NCBI GenBank assembly: GCA_018362935.1
Contig: JAHALQ010000018.1
Span: 1-43,701 of the forward strand
Length of the DNA: 43,701 bases
Direction of reading: 5' to 3'
Origin: Pseudomonadota bacterium
Lineage (GTDB): Bacteria; Pseudomonadota; Alphaproteobacteria; RF32; CAG-239
Shown here one piece after another: positions 1 through 7,459 of the stretch (within the stretch, counting starts at the first letter, position 1; every line of letters begins with the position of its first letter). The notes under the pieces are model-generated. The model was not told the DNA's origin. It searched no databases and was given only the letters and a program-made list of their open reading frames with translations. A program made the position numbers and the translations under genes.

Positions 1-222
1 ACCCAGAGAAGCGCAGGACGGCCCGTCCTCGCAATAAGCGAGGGAAGTGTCAAAGGGACACTTAATCATATTTTTACCGGCACATTGGGACACGGTTTTA
101 GTAAAACCGAGTTCGGAACAGGAAGGTGCCTGGGAACAGGTCTGGGCGCGGGCGTCGAAAACGGTCCAGACGAGACCAGGCGTGAGAACGGAAAGGGACA
201 GGAAAGTACGAAAATAGTTCAT
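1..222 (-). CDS. Secreted Cys-repeat protein, 5' part only
   Basis: The gene runs off the left edge, so only its first 74 codons are visible. It starts at ATG 222 with GAGGT about 12 nt upstream. A hydrophobic N-terminus ending near Ala-Arg-Ala-Gln at residues 24-27 looks like a signal peptide. It is followed by a Cys repeat with cysteines at 35, 47, 55 and 64 and the start of a second unit at Cys70 (CASLG). The spacing is identical to that in the collar protein at 42819-43679, and the motif CSELGF is shared. It is therefore a paralogue of that protein's N-terminal half. Whether it also ends in a tail-collar domain cannot be seen. Function is unknown; export is inferred. Confidence 0.8.
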   Translation of the reverse strand, partial: MNYFRTFLSLSVLTPGLVWTVFDARAQTCSQAPSCSELGFTKTVSQCAGKNMIKCPFDTSLAYCEDGPSCASLG

Positions 223-327
223 GGCGAAGTACCTCAAACAAGAATATAAGACTATTCTTATTATCGGACATTTCCCGGAGATAGTCAACAATAAATTAAG
301 GGTAAGATTGACAAAATCTGCATAGCA

Positions 328-361
328 AGACAGCGTTATCCCGCAAAGGATAACGCTGTCT
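328..361 (-). terminator. Perfect 14-bp hairpin downstream of the 138-aa orphan
   Basis: An inverted repeat (AGACAGCGTTATCC and its complement) has a 6-nt loop and lies 10 nt beyond the stop of the minus-strand gene at 372-788. The T-run after it is poor (TTGCTA), so it could be a terminator, an mRNA 3'-end stabiliser or another structured element. Nothing else is evident between 223 and 371. Confidence 0.5.
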
Positions 362-371
362 GCAGTTGCAA

Positions 372-788
372 TTATATTTTTTCGTAAGTATACTGCATAA
401 ATTTAGGCAGGAGTTCTTGTTTTTTTCCTCCGGCCTGAATGTAAGTATACAAAAAATATTGGCACACGCGGCGTAAATCGAGAGTATCCTTTTCCAGCCG
501 GCGCAGCTGTTTTTTAGTGCCCTTCAGCCACGATTTAAAGGCTGACATGGCTTTTAGCTCCTCTCGCAGCTCCGCAATTTCGCAGGCGTCGGCAGAGATA
601 ATCATCATCTCGTCATAAAGGAATCGGTCTTCCGATAAGATGGTGAAATACTGGGCTGTTTTGCCGGATTCCTTGATTTTTTCAAGCAAAAACGACATTA
701 CTTTTTCCGGGGCGTTTCTCCAATTTTCCACTGTCACAACCGTTGCCAGTTCGCCCATTGGAATTTCGTCTTTGTTTTTTTCACTCAT
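372..788 (-). CDS. Hypothetical protein, 138 aa, charged and helical
   Basis: I do not recognise this family. The protein is soluble, rich in Lys and Glu, and predicted helical, with a heptad-like stretch around residues 72-105 (REELKAM to LRRLEKD). It lies 25 nt downstream of the 150-aa gene on the same strand and is probably cotranscribed. Its start has no Shine-Dalgarno sequence; instead AAACCCAA ends 5 nt before the ATG, a motif shared with the starts at 10930 and 28167. The C-terminal half weakly resembles that of the 150-aa neighbour (charged heptads followed by an aromatic YLFxY-like segment), so the two could be distant paralogues, but this is by eye only. Confidence 0.6.
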   Translation of the reverse strand: MSEKNKDEIPMGELATVVTVENWRNAPEKVMSFLLEKIKESGKTAQYFTILSEDRFLYDEMMIISADACEIAELREELKAMSAFKSWLKGTKKQLRRLEKDTLDLRRVCQYFLYTYIQAGGKKQELLPKFMQYTYEKI

Positions 789-793
789 TTTGT

Positions 794-801
794 TTGGGTT
801 T
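794..801 (-). promoter_or_regulatory. AAACCCAA leader motif in place of an RBS
   Basis: On the minus strand AAACCCAA sits 5 nt before the ATG at 788, where an SD would be expected. It is complementary over 8 contiguous nt to the loop of the candidate RNA at 12466-12807. See the leader motifs at 10938-10945 and 28172-28179. Confidence 0.45.
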
Positions 802-813
802 TTGATGTTTGGT

Positions 814-1266
814 TCAAAATTTAAAATAGAAATCCGGATGACGCAGTATATCCTTCAGATAAGCGATAAATTCTTCCTGGTTGCCGCAGCCGTAGCCGAT
901 AAACAGATAACAGGAATAGTTTAACACGTCGTTGACGGAAACATACTGGTGTCTGAGGCGATACAACTGAAATCCGAGTTTCTGCCGCTGCCAGAAACTT
1001 TTTTCGTCAAGCCTGAGCTTTTCCAGTTCTTTTTTCATCCGAAAGTATTTACGCAGCAGCAATGCCGTTTGAATAGCCGATTTGCGATGATAATAACCGT
1101 CTTTAAGCCATTCCTGAACATACATCAGGATATTCAGGTTCGGCTGGTGGGTTTGGATATCGTCATAAATCATCAAAGCCAGCGACTGGTGCATAATTCT
1201 TTCAAGTTTCTGAGGATTCTCTTGCACTGTGTAGTACAAAGGAGTTAGTGTTTTGAATACGTTCAT
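814..1266 (-). CDS. Hypothetical protein, 150 aa
   Basis: I do not recognise this protein. It is basic, rich in aromatic and Leu residues, without a signal peptide or clear membrane span. A charged helical centre (residues about 70-105) precedes a Tyr/Cys-rich segment (NYSCYLFIGYGCG). It is the first gene of a two-gene minus-strand unit with the 138-aa orphan. No good SD precedes the ATG at 1266, only an A/T-rich leader, and it lacks the AAACCCAA motif. It may belong to a lineage-specific family. Confidence 0.55.
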   Translation of the reverse strand: MNVFKTLTPLYYTVQENPQKLERIMHQSLALMIYDDIQTHQPNLNILMYVQEWLKDGYYHRKSAIQTALLLRKYFRMKKELEKLRLDEKSFWQRQKLGFQLYRLRHQYVSVNDVLNYSCYLFIGYGCGNQEEFIAYLKDILRHPDFYFKF

Positions 1267-1409
1267 ACTTAATTTTTTAGATAAATGTTAATAATATAAA
1301 AGAATAGCGCCATAGTAGACGCTTTTGGACAAAAAATCAATTAAAATCTGCTGAAATTTGTTTACTAATCTTCCGAAATGGATTAACTTGAAAACCCGGG
1401 AGAAATGCA

Positions 1410-2075
1410 ATGGCCAAAGCCGCAACCAGATTCTATAACATGCTTGTCCACCTTATCAAAAACAACCGGCTTTTTGAGGAGAATGTGGCAATTAAAAACG
1501 TGTGGCAGAAAGAGGGCAACACTTTTCTGGACATTTATTTTTACCGCAATCAGAAATCTTACGTCTTTGACGCGTTGTTCGTGCATGATATTCTCGATTT
1601 AACCAATGAGAAATACTATCAGAATATTGAGGACTTTGTGGCGGATTTTCGGCAGGGCAGTGATAAGGCGCCCGAACCCGAAGAGCCGGTTTTGACCGTG
1701 GATAAAAGTATTTTTCAGCCGATATATGTCGATTTGGTGATTATGAGTTTTATTGCCGGCTGTTGCGGCGACTACAATTTTGTCAAGAAACGCATTATTT
1801 TTGAATACATTAAACGGCGGCTGCCGTCAACGGCAAATCTTTCCAGACAATACGTCGAAACTTATATCAACTCTCTCAAACCGCATGAGGATGAGTTCTA
1901 TCAGGCTCTCAAAGACTTGAATTCCAAAAGTCAGGATACGGTTGAAACCCTCAGCCGCGAGCTGATGAAAATCTGTCTTGCCGACGGGCACTTGATGTAT
2001 CTCGAAAAAATGTATATTGCCGAACTGTTGCAGGTGCTGCGCGATTTGGGTGTTCGTGTCGATTTGGGATTATAA
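1410..2075 (+). CDS. TerB-like helical protein, 221 aa
   Basis: The ATG at 1410 follows GGGAG at SD distance. The C-terminal part (about residues 170-215) has the pattern of TerB/DjlA-type helical domains: a hydrophobic helix, then CLADGHLMYLEKMYIAELL, resembling the 'ADG...E...i..l' signature. The N-terminal 90 residues are unrecognised, followed by an acidic-proline linker (APEPEEP). TerB-like domains occur in tellurite-resistance and membrane-stress proteins, but that does not fix a function here. It is a single gene between divergent and convergent neighbours and ends at a bidirectional terminator. The family assignment is tentative. Confidence 0.6.
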   Translation: MAKAATRFYNMLVHLIKNNRLFEENVAIKNVWQKEGNTFLDIYFYRNQKSYVFDALFVHDILDLTNEKYYQNIEDFVADFRQGSDKAPEPEEPVLTVDKSIFQPIYVDLVIMSFIAGCCGDYNFVKKRIIFEYIKRRLPSTANLSRQYVETYINSLKPHEDEFYQALKDLNSKSQDTVETLSRELMKICLADGHLMYLEKMYIAELLQVLRDLGVRVDLGL

Positions 2076-2110
2076 AAAAACTCCGGATTATCATCCGGAG
2101 TTTTTATTTT
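2076..2110. terminator. Bidirectional terminator
   Basis: The stem CTCCGGA/TCCGGAG (2081-2087 with 2094-2100) is flanked by an A-run on the left and a T-run on the right. It serves the converging TerB-like gene and ion-transporter gene. Confidence 0.85.
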
Positions 2111-2115
2111 TGTTC

Positions 2116-3465
2116 TTACATAAAATACTGAATATATAAGAAAGCTGTGGCAATGACAATCGTTGTCAGCATAATCGGGATTGACCACTTCATGAAGCCC
2201 AAAAAGCTGATAGGATGCCCGTTGCGCGAGGCCATTCCGGCGACAATAACATTGGCCGAGGCGCCTATAAGAGTTGCGTTTCCGCCAAAACAGGCGCCGA
2301 GCGACAAAGCCCACCAAACCGGCATCATCGCTTCTCTCCCGCCCATCATCGGCTCGGTTGACTGCAACATTGGAATCATCGTCGCCACAAACGGAATATT
2401 ATCAATCGCGCCGGAAACAATCGCCGAAGCCCACAAAATAAGCACGCTGGCTTTTTCGACACTGCCGCCGGTGAGTTCGATAAACTCGCGCCCCAAAATG
2501 CCCAGTACACCGGTAACCTCAAGGCCGTAAACAATGACAAACAATCCGGAAAAGAAGAAAATAGTTGTCCAGTCGACAATGGCAAAAATCTGTTCCACCT
2601 TATGGTCGCGCTCAACATGTTTATCCCCCATGGTATACAAAAACAGCAGCACGGCGCCGCCGAACATGGCAATTGTACCGTTGGCGATGTGCAGGTGTTC
2701 GGCCATAATAAAGCCCAGAATGACCAAAAACAGAACGCTCAAAGATTTGACCAAAAGTTTGTGATCCTTAATACTTTGTTTTTCGTCCAAAGCCATGATC
2801 TTTTGACGGCGCAGATTGGTCGTAACCAGACGGCGGCCGTAAAAGAAATCGAAGATGACAATCAGAACCGTCATACACAGGATGACAATCGGTGTCAGTT
2901 CTTTTAAGAAGTCGGTAAAAGACAAATTCAGCGCCGAGCCGATAAGAATGTTCGGCGGGTCGCCGATGAGGGTTGCTGTTCCGCCCAGATTGGAGGCAAA
3001 AATCTCAATCAGCAAAAAGGGGTAGGTCGGCACGCCGAGTTTTTTGGTTATCTGGAACGTCACCGGTACAATCAGCAGAACCGTGGTAACGTTGTCCAAA
3101 AAAGCCGAGAATACGGCTGTAACCACAGCCAGTACAATCATAATCCCGCGCGGATTGGCATGAACCGCTTTGGATGACCAGATGGCCACATACTGAAACA
3201 AACCGGTTTTTTCGGAAATGCCGACAATCGACATCATGCCGATGAGCAGTGCCAGCGTGTTAAAGTCTATCCCCATAAAAGCCTGCGCCTGAGTCAGAAC
3301 CCCTGCAAAAATCATCACCGAAGCGCCGATAAGAGCGACCACGGCGCGGTTAAGGGTTTCCGTAAACAGGGCAACATATGTCAGAATCATAATGACAGAA
3401 GCCAGTATCTTGGCATCCATTCCCCAGATGACCTGTACTGTTTCCATAATATTTCCACCGTGCAT
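2116..3465 (-). CDS. ArsB/NhaD-superfamily ion transporter
   Basis: This is a 449-residue polytopic inner-membrane protein with about 11-12 hydrophobic segments. Family signatures occur in two inverted halves: FLDNVTTVLLIVPVT plus GGTATLIGDPPNILIG in the first, and GAIDNIPFVATMIPM plus GGNATLIGASANVIVAG in the second. This layout fits the ArsB/NhaD branch of the ion-transporter superfamily (P protein or Na+/H+ antiporter-like). The transported ion cannot be read from sequence. The ATG at 3465 follows AGAGGT; an in-frame ATG at codon 7 is also possible. A candidate structured RNA with a terminator lies upstream on the same strand and could be an attenuated leader for this gene. Confidence 0.85.
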   Translation of the reverse strand: MHGGNIMETVQVIWGMDAKILASVIMILTYVALFTETLNRAVVALIGASVMIFAGVLTQAQAFMGIDFNTLALLIGMMSIVGISEKTGLFQYVAIWSSKAVHANPRGIMIVLAVVTAVFSAFLDNVTTVLLIVPVTFQITKKLGVPTYPFLLIEIFASNLGGTATLIGDPPNILIGSALNLSFTDFLKELTPIVILCMTVLIVIFDFFYGRRLVTTNLRRQKIMALDEKQSIKDHKLLVKSLSVLFLVILGFIMAEHLHIANGTIAMFGGAVLLFLYTMGDKHVERDHKVEQIFAIVDWTTIFFFSGLFVIVYGLEVTGVLGILGREFIELTGGSVEKASVLILWASAIVSGAIDNIPFVATMIPMLQSTEPMMGGREAMMPVWWALSLGACFGGNATLIGASANVIVAGMASRNGHPISFLGFMKWSIPIMLTTIVIATAFLYIQYFM

Positions 3466-3571
3466 AAATTACCTCTTTTAAATATTCTAAACCACTATGC
3501 AATATAGTCATTAATTCGCTAATATTATATTAAAACCTGAATAATTTTTGCCGGGGCAGACAGAAAGGCAT

Positions 3572-3636
3572 AAAAAAAGCTCCAATTCAGAGATTGCGTT
3601 ATCGGGGGCCCGAGATTGCAAAATTGAATTGGAGCT
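3572..3636 (-). terminator. Terminator/attenuator hairpin of the candidate leader RNA
   Basis: The 12-bp stem AGCTCCAATTCA/TGAATTGGAGCT (3625-3636 with 3578-3589) encloses a GC-rich inner hairpin (TCGGG/CCCGA) and is followed on the minus strand by seven T residues. Confidence 0.65.
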
Positions 3637-3800
3637 GGCACAAAGCAGGAAAAAAAAGTTTAGCGGAATGGCCCGGGAAATTAACTACTGTCCTAAGGTA
3701 GAAAAATCTCGAACACTGCAAAACCTTACGGTAACTTTATAATCCGGCAGCGTGCTGTATTTTTGTTTTTTTATAATTTAATATCTATATGTTTGTATAG
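3572..3800 (-). ncRNA. Candidate structured RNA or transporter leader
   Basis: A minus-strand transcript is predicted from the promoter at 3804-3832 to a terminator hairpin at 3572-3636, about 225 nt. Internal elements include a CAGC/GCTG hairpin near 3745-3756 and a CTAC/GTAG hairpin near 3686-3702. No protein gene is evident. I do not recognise a known riboswitch, 6S, SRP or RNase P signature. As it lies 105 nt upstream of the transporter start, it could be a free sRNA or a cis-acting leader ending in an attenuator. Confidence 0.4.
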
Positions 3801-3803
3801 ACG

Positions 3804-3832
3804 AATACATCACAGAACTTTAAAGTTGTCAA
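3804..3832 (-). promoter_or_regulatory. Sigma70-like promoter with overlapping palindrome
   Basis: On the minus strand TTGACA (3832-3827), a 17-bp spacer and TGTATT (3809-3804) form a good promoter. The palindrome TGTAT-N6-ATACA at 3794-3809 overlaps the -10 and start region. A 13/16 match to it lies in the promoter at 12814-12843, suggesting a shared operator. Confidence 0.55.
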
Positions 3833-3852
3833 GATATTTTTAAAAAACGGGT

Positions 3853-4578
3853 TTATTTGCGCAACAGGTGGTTGATGATGCCGTAGAGCGTGTTAAGCTC
3901 CTGTTCGGTCAGCCGTCCGCGGGTAAAAATATTGCGCAGGTTGATAACCAGCTTGTCGCGGCGTTCTTCGCTCTTAAAGTTGCCGCAGTCGGACATCTGC
4001 TCTTCAATATATTCACAGAATTTAATGACTTTGTCGCGCGTTGCCGGAACTGAATGGTTGGTTACCAAAGCCTCATTTTCCTGCGGAATCTGTGTTTTGA
4101 AAATTTCGTAGCCGACCAGCAGCACGGCCTGCGATAAATTAAGCGAGCAATGTTTGGGGTTGAGCGGAATGTTGATAATGGCGTCGGCCAGGCAGACATC
4201 GCGGTTGTTTAATCCGGTGCGTTCGGGACCGAATAAAACGCCGCATTTTATGCCGGATTTTGACAGCTCGTTCATTTTTCCGGCTGCGTATTCCGCGCTC
4301 ATAACCGGTTTGGTCTGGTCGCGGTGCCGGGCAGTTGTCGCGCATATAAAGTTAAGGTCGGCAACGGCTTCTTCGGTGGAGGCATAAATTTTAGCCTTGT
4401 AGAGAATTTCTTCGGCATTGGACGAGGCGGCAATTGCCTTGTCGCCGAGGTGGTCTTCGCGCGGATTGACCAGCCGCATTTCGCAAAGGCCGCAGTTCAT
4501 CATCGCGCGGGCGGCCATGCCGACGTTTTCCGCCAACTGCGGTTCAACCAGAATAATTGCGGGCAAAATATCGGGCAT
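3853..4578 (-). CDS. trmJ: tRNA (cytidine/uridine-32-2'-O)-methyltransferase TrmJ
   Basis: This 241-residue SPOUT-class methyltransferase would 2'-O-methylate position 32 of the tRNA anticodon loop with S-adenosylmethionine. Family signatures are visible: an N-terminal PAIILVEPQLAENVGMAARA (motif 1), VLFGPERTGLNNRDV in the middle, and INIPLNPKHCSLNLSQAV, the trefoil-knot SAM-binding segment. The length fits TrmJ, whose C-terminal helical extension is present. The ATG at 4578 follows GAGAAAAG. It is the distal gene of a minus-strand run, 17 nt after the exported 166-aa protein gene. TrmH-family relatives with other tRNA targets cannot be excluded. Confidence 0.9.
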   Translation of the reverse strand: MPDILPAIILVEPQLAENVGMAARAMMNCGLCEMRLVNPREDHLGDKAIAASSNAEEILYKAKIYASTEEAVADLNFICATTARHRDQTKPVMSAEYAAGKMNELSKSGIKCGVLFGPERTGLNNRDVCLADAIINIPLNPKHCSLNLSQAVLLVGYEIFKTQIPQENEALVTNHSVPATRDKVIKFCEYIEEQMSDCGNFKSEERRDKLVINLRNIFTRGRLTEQELNTLYGIINHLLRK

Positions 4579-4595
4579 AGTCTTTTCTCAGTCAA

Positions 4596-5096
4596 TTATT
4601 GGATGTTCATCACGCGGTCAATCGGGGCAACCAGTTTGTCCTGCAGATATTTCTGGACATCTTCTTTGGACGCCGCATTAACGCGCGGTTCTTCAAGCTT
4701 TATCTGTTTATCCGCGGGCAGGTTGAGATTTTGCCGCCTGGTCTGGACTTTTTGCAGTTGTTCAATAACTTTGACGAGTTCGCGGCGTTCTTTCGGGGTC
4801 GCTTTGTCAACGTCGTTGATAATCTGTTCAACCAGCGGTTTCTTAACCGCGGCTTTTTGGTCGGGGGTCATCGTAATCGGCGCGGTTTCCGCTTCGGCCT
4901 GTTCGGCATTAACCTGTTCAATAATGTCCTGCGCGGAAATCGCAGGCTGTGCAGAAGCCGGTTTGGCTGCGTCTTTTGGGGCTTCGGCCGCTTGGGGAGC
5001 GGGAATAGTTTGAGTCGGGCGGTTGAACATCTGCGCATCTGCGGCCGGAGGCAGCAGAGTCAGAAAAGCGGCAAAAGCAAAAGTTTGTAATTTCAT
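4596..5096 (-). CDS. Exported hypothetical protein, 166 aa
   Basis: A Sec signal peptide is evident (MKLQTF, a hydrophobic core, then ADAQ near residue 21). An Ala/Pro/Glu-rich, probably disordered stretch to about residue 75 follows, then a charged helical C-terminal part with RRELVKVIEQLQKVQTRR. There is no recognisable domain. AGAGG lies at SD distance from ATG 5096. It is 9 nt downstream of another exported orphan and 17 nt upstream of trmJ, so the three are probably one transcript. The product should be periplasmic. Confidence 0.7.
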   Translation of the reverse strand: MKLQTFAFAAFLTLLPPAADAQMFNRPTQTIPAPQAAEAPKDAAKPASAQPAISAQDIIEQVNAEQAEAETAPITMTPDQKAAVKKPLVEQIINDVDKATPKERRELVKVIEQLQKVQTRRQNLNLPADKQIKLEEPRVNAASKEDVQKYLQDKLVAPIDRVMNIQ

Positions 5097-5105
5097 AAAC
5101 GGCCT

Positions 5106-5693
5106 CTAGTCGGTAGACAGAATGTCAATGCTGTTAAACAGGATGTTTTCCATATCCAGTCCGGATTGGTCTTCCACAATATCGAGCATTCCGGAAAACA
5201 TCGTGTCAAACGGGTTGTTCTGGCGTCCCAGCCCGTCATAAGCTTCGCGCAGATATTTGCGGTAGGCGTTCGGCATATTTTTGATTTTCTCGTCATAGCC
5301 GGCCGGAATTTTATACCCCAAATCGCGTAAGTGCTGAGTGGCGACCAGCATATTGTGGCGGTTGACTTCGGGGGCAATCATTTCCTGTCCCGTTGCGTCG
5401 CCGTAGGTTGTCGCTTCGCCGATATAGTTCAGCTTGCCGTGCTGGCCGCTGCCGCGCCAGGTCTTGATGCCGCTTTTGTCGCGGGCTCTGGCCCAGGGGT
5501 CGACCGGCAGGATTTCGCCGCCGTTGGCGGTATTGCCGTAAACCGGAGCTTCGGTAATGTCAGTGCTGGCGACATTGTCGCCTTTATAGCCGTCATTGGG
5601 CTTGATTTGCCACGGATTAGCAGGCAGTTGAGCCATTGCGGCGGCTGCCGTAAATAAGATTGCCACGCCAGATAAAAGTGCCCATTTTTTCAT
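5106..5693 (-). CDS. Exported hypothetical protein, 195 aa
   Basis: The N-terminus MKKWALLSGVAILFTAAAAMAQ is a typical Sec signal peptide with cleavage after AMA. The mature part is hydrophilic, with recurrent short motifs (NPWQIKPNDG, VDPWARARDKSG) and a helical C-terminus. No known family is recognised. GGGAGG precedes ATG 5693 at good spacing. It is the first gene of the minus-strand group with the 166-aa exported protein and trmJ. Partnership of the two exported proteins is inferred from their tight spacing only. Confidence 0.7.
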   Translation of the reverse strand: MKKWALLSGVAILFTAAAAMAQLPANPWQIKPNDGYKGDNVASTDITEAPVYGNTANGGEILPVDPWARARDKSGIKTWRGSGQHGKLNYIGEATTYGDATGQEMIAPEVNRHNMLVATQHLRDLGYKIPAGYDEKIKNMPNAYRKYLREAYDGLGRQNNPFDTMFSGMLDIVEDQSGLDMENILFNSIDILSTD

Positions 5694-5786
5694 GTCGGCC
5701 TCCCGAACTTGGTCCCGTATATTATTATCATACTACATAAATTAGCAGAATAATAGTTACAAATTTGTTATAATTTTGAAAAAAAC

Positions 5787-6461
5787 TTAGTTGCCGGTGC
5801 GGTCGTGCAGCTCTTTTTTGAGCTGTTGGATTTCCATATGCATTTGTTCCATTTGGCACTCAACCGGGTCTTTGTCGTTGGCGCAGACGCCGTATGCCAT
5901 AAACTGGAACGCCTTTTGCGGCTTTTGCTCGACTTTGTGAGCCGGCACGCCGACGACCGTCTGGTTGGCTTCAACGTCTTTTAGGACAACGGCATTGGCG
6001 CCGATTTTGCAATTGCTGCCGATTTTAATCGGGCCGAGAATTTGCGCGCCAGCGCCGACAATGACGTCATTTTCCAGCGTCGGATGGCGCTTGGCGGTAA
6101 TTTTGCCGCTTTTGGTGAAAACCGTCGCGCCGCCGAGCGTCACGCCGTGGTAAAGCGTTACGTTATTGCCGATTTCAGAGGTTTCGCCGATAACCACGCC
6201 CATGCCGTGGTCGATAAAAAAGCCTTTGCCGATTCGCGCGCCCGGGTGAATTTCCACGCCGGTCAGAAAACGGGCAATCTGCGACAACACGCGCGCCGTC
6301 AGTTTCCAGCCTTTTTTCCAAAGATAATGGTTGAACCTGTAAGCGATAATTGCATGCAGCCCCGATGAGCAGAGCAGGGCTTCGGTACGTGTTTTGGTTG
6401 CAGGGTCGCGGGCAATCACCGCGTCGACGTCCGCAAGAATCATCTTGAATTTTGATTTCAT
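5787..6461 (-). CDS. cysE: Serine O-acetyltransferase
   Basis: The enzyme transfers acetyl from acetyl-CoA to L-serine, the first step of cysteine synthesis. The protein has 224 residues, the short (EpsC-like) form. Left-handed beta-helix hexapeptide repeats run from about residue 70 to 170. They include the diagnostic GARIGKGFFIDHGMGVVIGE, with the catalytic His of DHGMGVVIGET, then LYHGVTLGG and KRHPTLEND. A helical, Glu/Gln-rich tail follows, with Cys residues in VCANDKDPVECQ that are not typical of the family. The ATG at 6461 has GAGGGA about 12 nt upstream. It is separated from the exported genes by 93 nt and diverges from the hydrolase gene. Confidence 0.93.
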   Translation of the reverse strand: MKSKFKMILADVDAVIARDPATKTRTEALLCSSGLHAIIAYRFNHYLWKKGWKLTARVLSQIARFLTGVEIHPGARIGKGFFIDHGMGVVIGETSEIGNNVTLYHGVTLGGATVFTKSGKITAKRHPTLENDVIVGAGAQILGPIKIGSNCKIGANAVVLKDVEANQTVVGVPAHKVEQKPQKAFQFMAYGVCANDKDPVECQMEQMHMEIQQLKKELHDRTGN

Positions 6462-6549
6462 TTTGTGTTACATTCCCTCAAAATGTTAATAATTTATACA
6501 GCATTCTCATTATATAATATTAAAAGTTCTAAATTTAGGTTAAAAGACT

Positions 6550-7338
6550 ATGACAGAAGTAATATTTAACGGACACGCCGGCCGGCTCGAAGGGCGATAT
6601 CACCAGAGCGATAATCCGGCGGCGCCGATTGCGTTGATTTTACATCCGCATCCCCAATACGGCGGAACCATGAACAATAAAGTGGTTTATACGCTGTTCA
6701 GCGTTTTTCAGAATCTCGGTTTTTCGGTTTTGCGTTTTAATTTTCGCAGTGTCGGCCGTTCTCAGGGCAGTTTTGAAGACGGCCCGGGCGAGCTTTCGGA
6801 TGCGACCGTCGCGCTGGACTGGCTGCAGTCGGTTAATCCCGAGGCCAGGCAGTGCTGGATTGCCGGTTACTCATTCGGAGCGTGGATTGGTCTGCAGCTG
6901 TTGATGCGTCGTCCCGATATTAATAATTTTGTTGCCGTATCGCCTCCGGCTAATGAAAAAGACTTTTCATTTTTGGCTCCGTGCCCGACTTCCGGCCTGA
7001 TTACTCAGGGCTGCGTTGATGAGATTGTCACTCCGTCAAGCGTGACGGCCTTGGTCAAACGCCTCAATACGCAGCGCAATGTTTCGGTCGGCTACGCTAT
7101 GGTTGAAGAAGCGGATCATATGTATAATAATCATTTGGTTGATTTGTACAAGATTACCGGCAATTATATAATCGACGCTATGAAGAAAAAGTCCCCGGCC
7201 AAAAAACGCCGCGGCCGCCGCCGAAAAAACGGCTTGGATGATATGGGCGAAGATGAAACCCTGCTGTTGGAAGCGGAAGATACGGCAGAAGATTTTGACG
7301 ATGACGCCGACTTTGCTGACGAAGATGAAGAAGATTAA
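6550..7338 (+). CDS. Alpha/beta hydrolase (COG2945-like) with charged tail
   Basis: The first 215 residues form a small alpha/beta hydrolase with oxyanion-region HPHPQYGGTMNN, nucleophile elbow GYSFG (Ser near residue 116), a C-terminal acid in a CVDEIV loop and a late His (EEADHMY). This matches the COG2945 family, whose substrate is not established. After residue about 215 comes a basic block (KKRRGRRRK) and then an acidic tail of mostly Asp and Glu to the C-terminus, unusual for the family. The start has only a weak SD (AGG). The gene diverges from cysE over an A/T-rich region with a TATAAT at 6513-6518, and ends at a strong terminator. Confidence 0.85.
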   Translation: MTEVIFNGHAGRLEGRYHQSDNPAAPIALILHPHPQYGGTMNNKVVYTLFSVFQNLGFSVLRFNFRSVGRSQGSFEDGPGELSDATVALDWLQSVNPEARQCWIAGYSFGAWIGLQLLMRRPDINNFVAVSPPANEKDFSFLAPCPTSGLITQGCVDEIVTPSSVTALVKRLNTQRNVSVGYAMVEEADHMYNNHLVDLYKITGNYIIDAMKKKSPAKKRRGRRRKNGLDDMGEDETLLLEAEDTAEDFDDDADFADEDEED

Positions 7339-7370
7339 AAAAAGCCCTCTCAAACGAGAGGGCTTTTTTG
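7337..7370 (+). terminator. Intrinsic terminator of the hydrolase gene
   Basis: The stem AGCCCTCTC/GAGAGGGCT (7343-7351 with 7356-7364) is followed by TTTTTT and begins in the stop codon region. Confidence 0.9.
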
Positions 7371-7459
7371 CGATTTGTGATTCGTTATTCTTTTGGAAGC
7401 TGGATTTTTTTTGTGCCGCGCAGGTCTTTCCGCACTTGATGCTGAATCCGGTGAAAAAG

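Noticed and set aside
329..360. Integration or attachment site at the perfect inverted repeat
   Set aside because: It is positioned like a transcript-end hairpin and has no matching copy elsewhere in the window.
1410..2075. Tellurite-resistance function for the TerB-like protein
   Set aside because: Only the C-terminal helical pattern fits; no other ter genes are nearby, so no resistance role is claimed.
3680..3705. GTCCTAAGGTAG resembles a conserved 23S rRNA segment (I-CeuI site)
   Set aside because: Only about 12 nt match. A chance match of this size to a 3-kb rRNA is expected in a window of this length, and flanking sequence does not align.
3548..3742. 64-residue plus-strand reading frame
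   Set aside because: It covers the terminator hairpin and candidate RNA, has no convincing start signal and no protein-like composition.
4599..5090. Long plus-strand frames over the exported 166-aa gene
   Set aside because: The minus frame has a signal peptide and SD; the opposite frames have neither.
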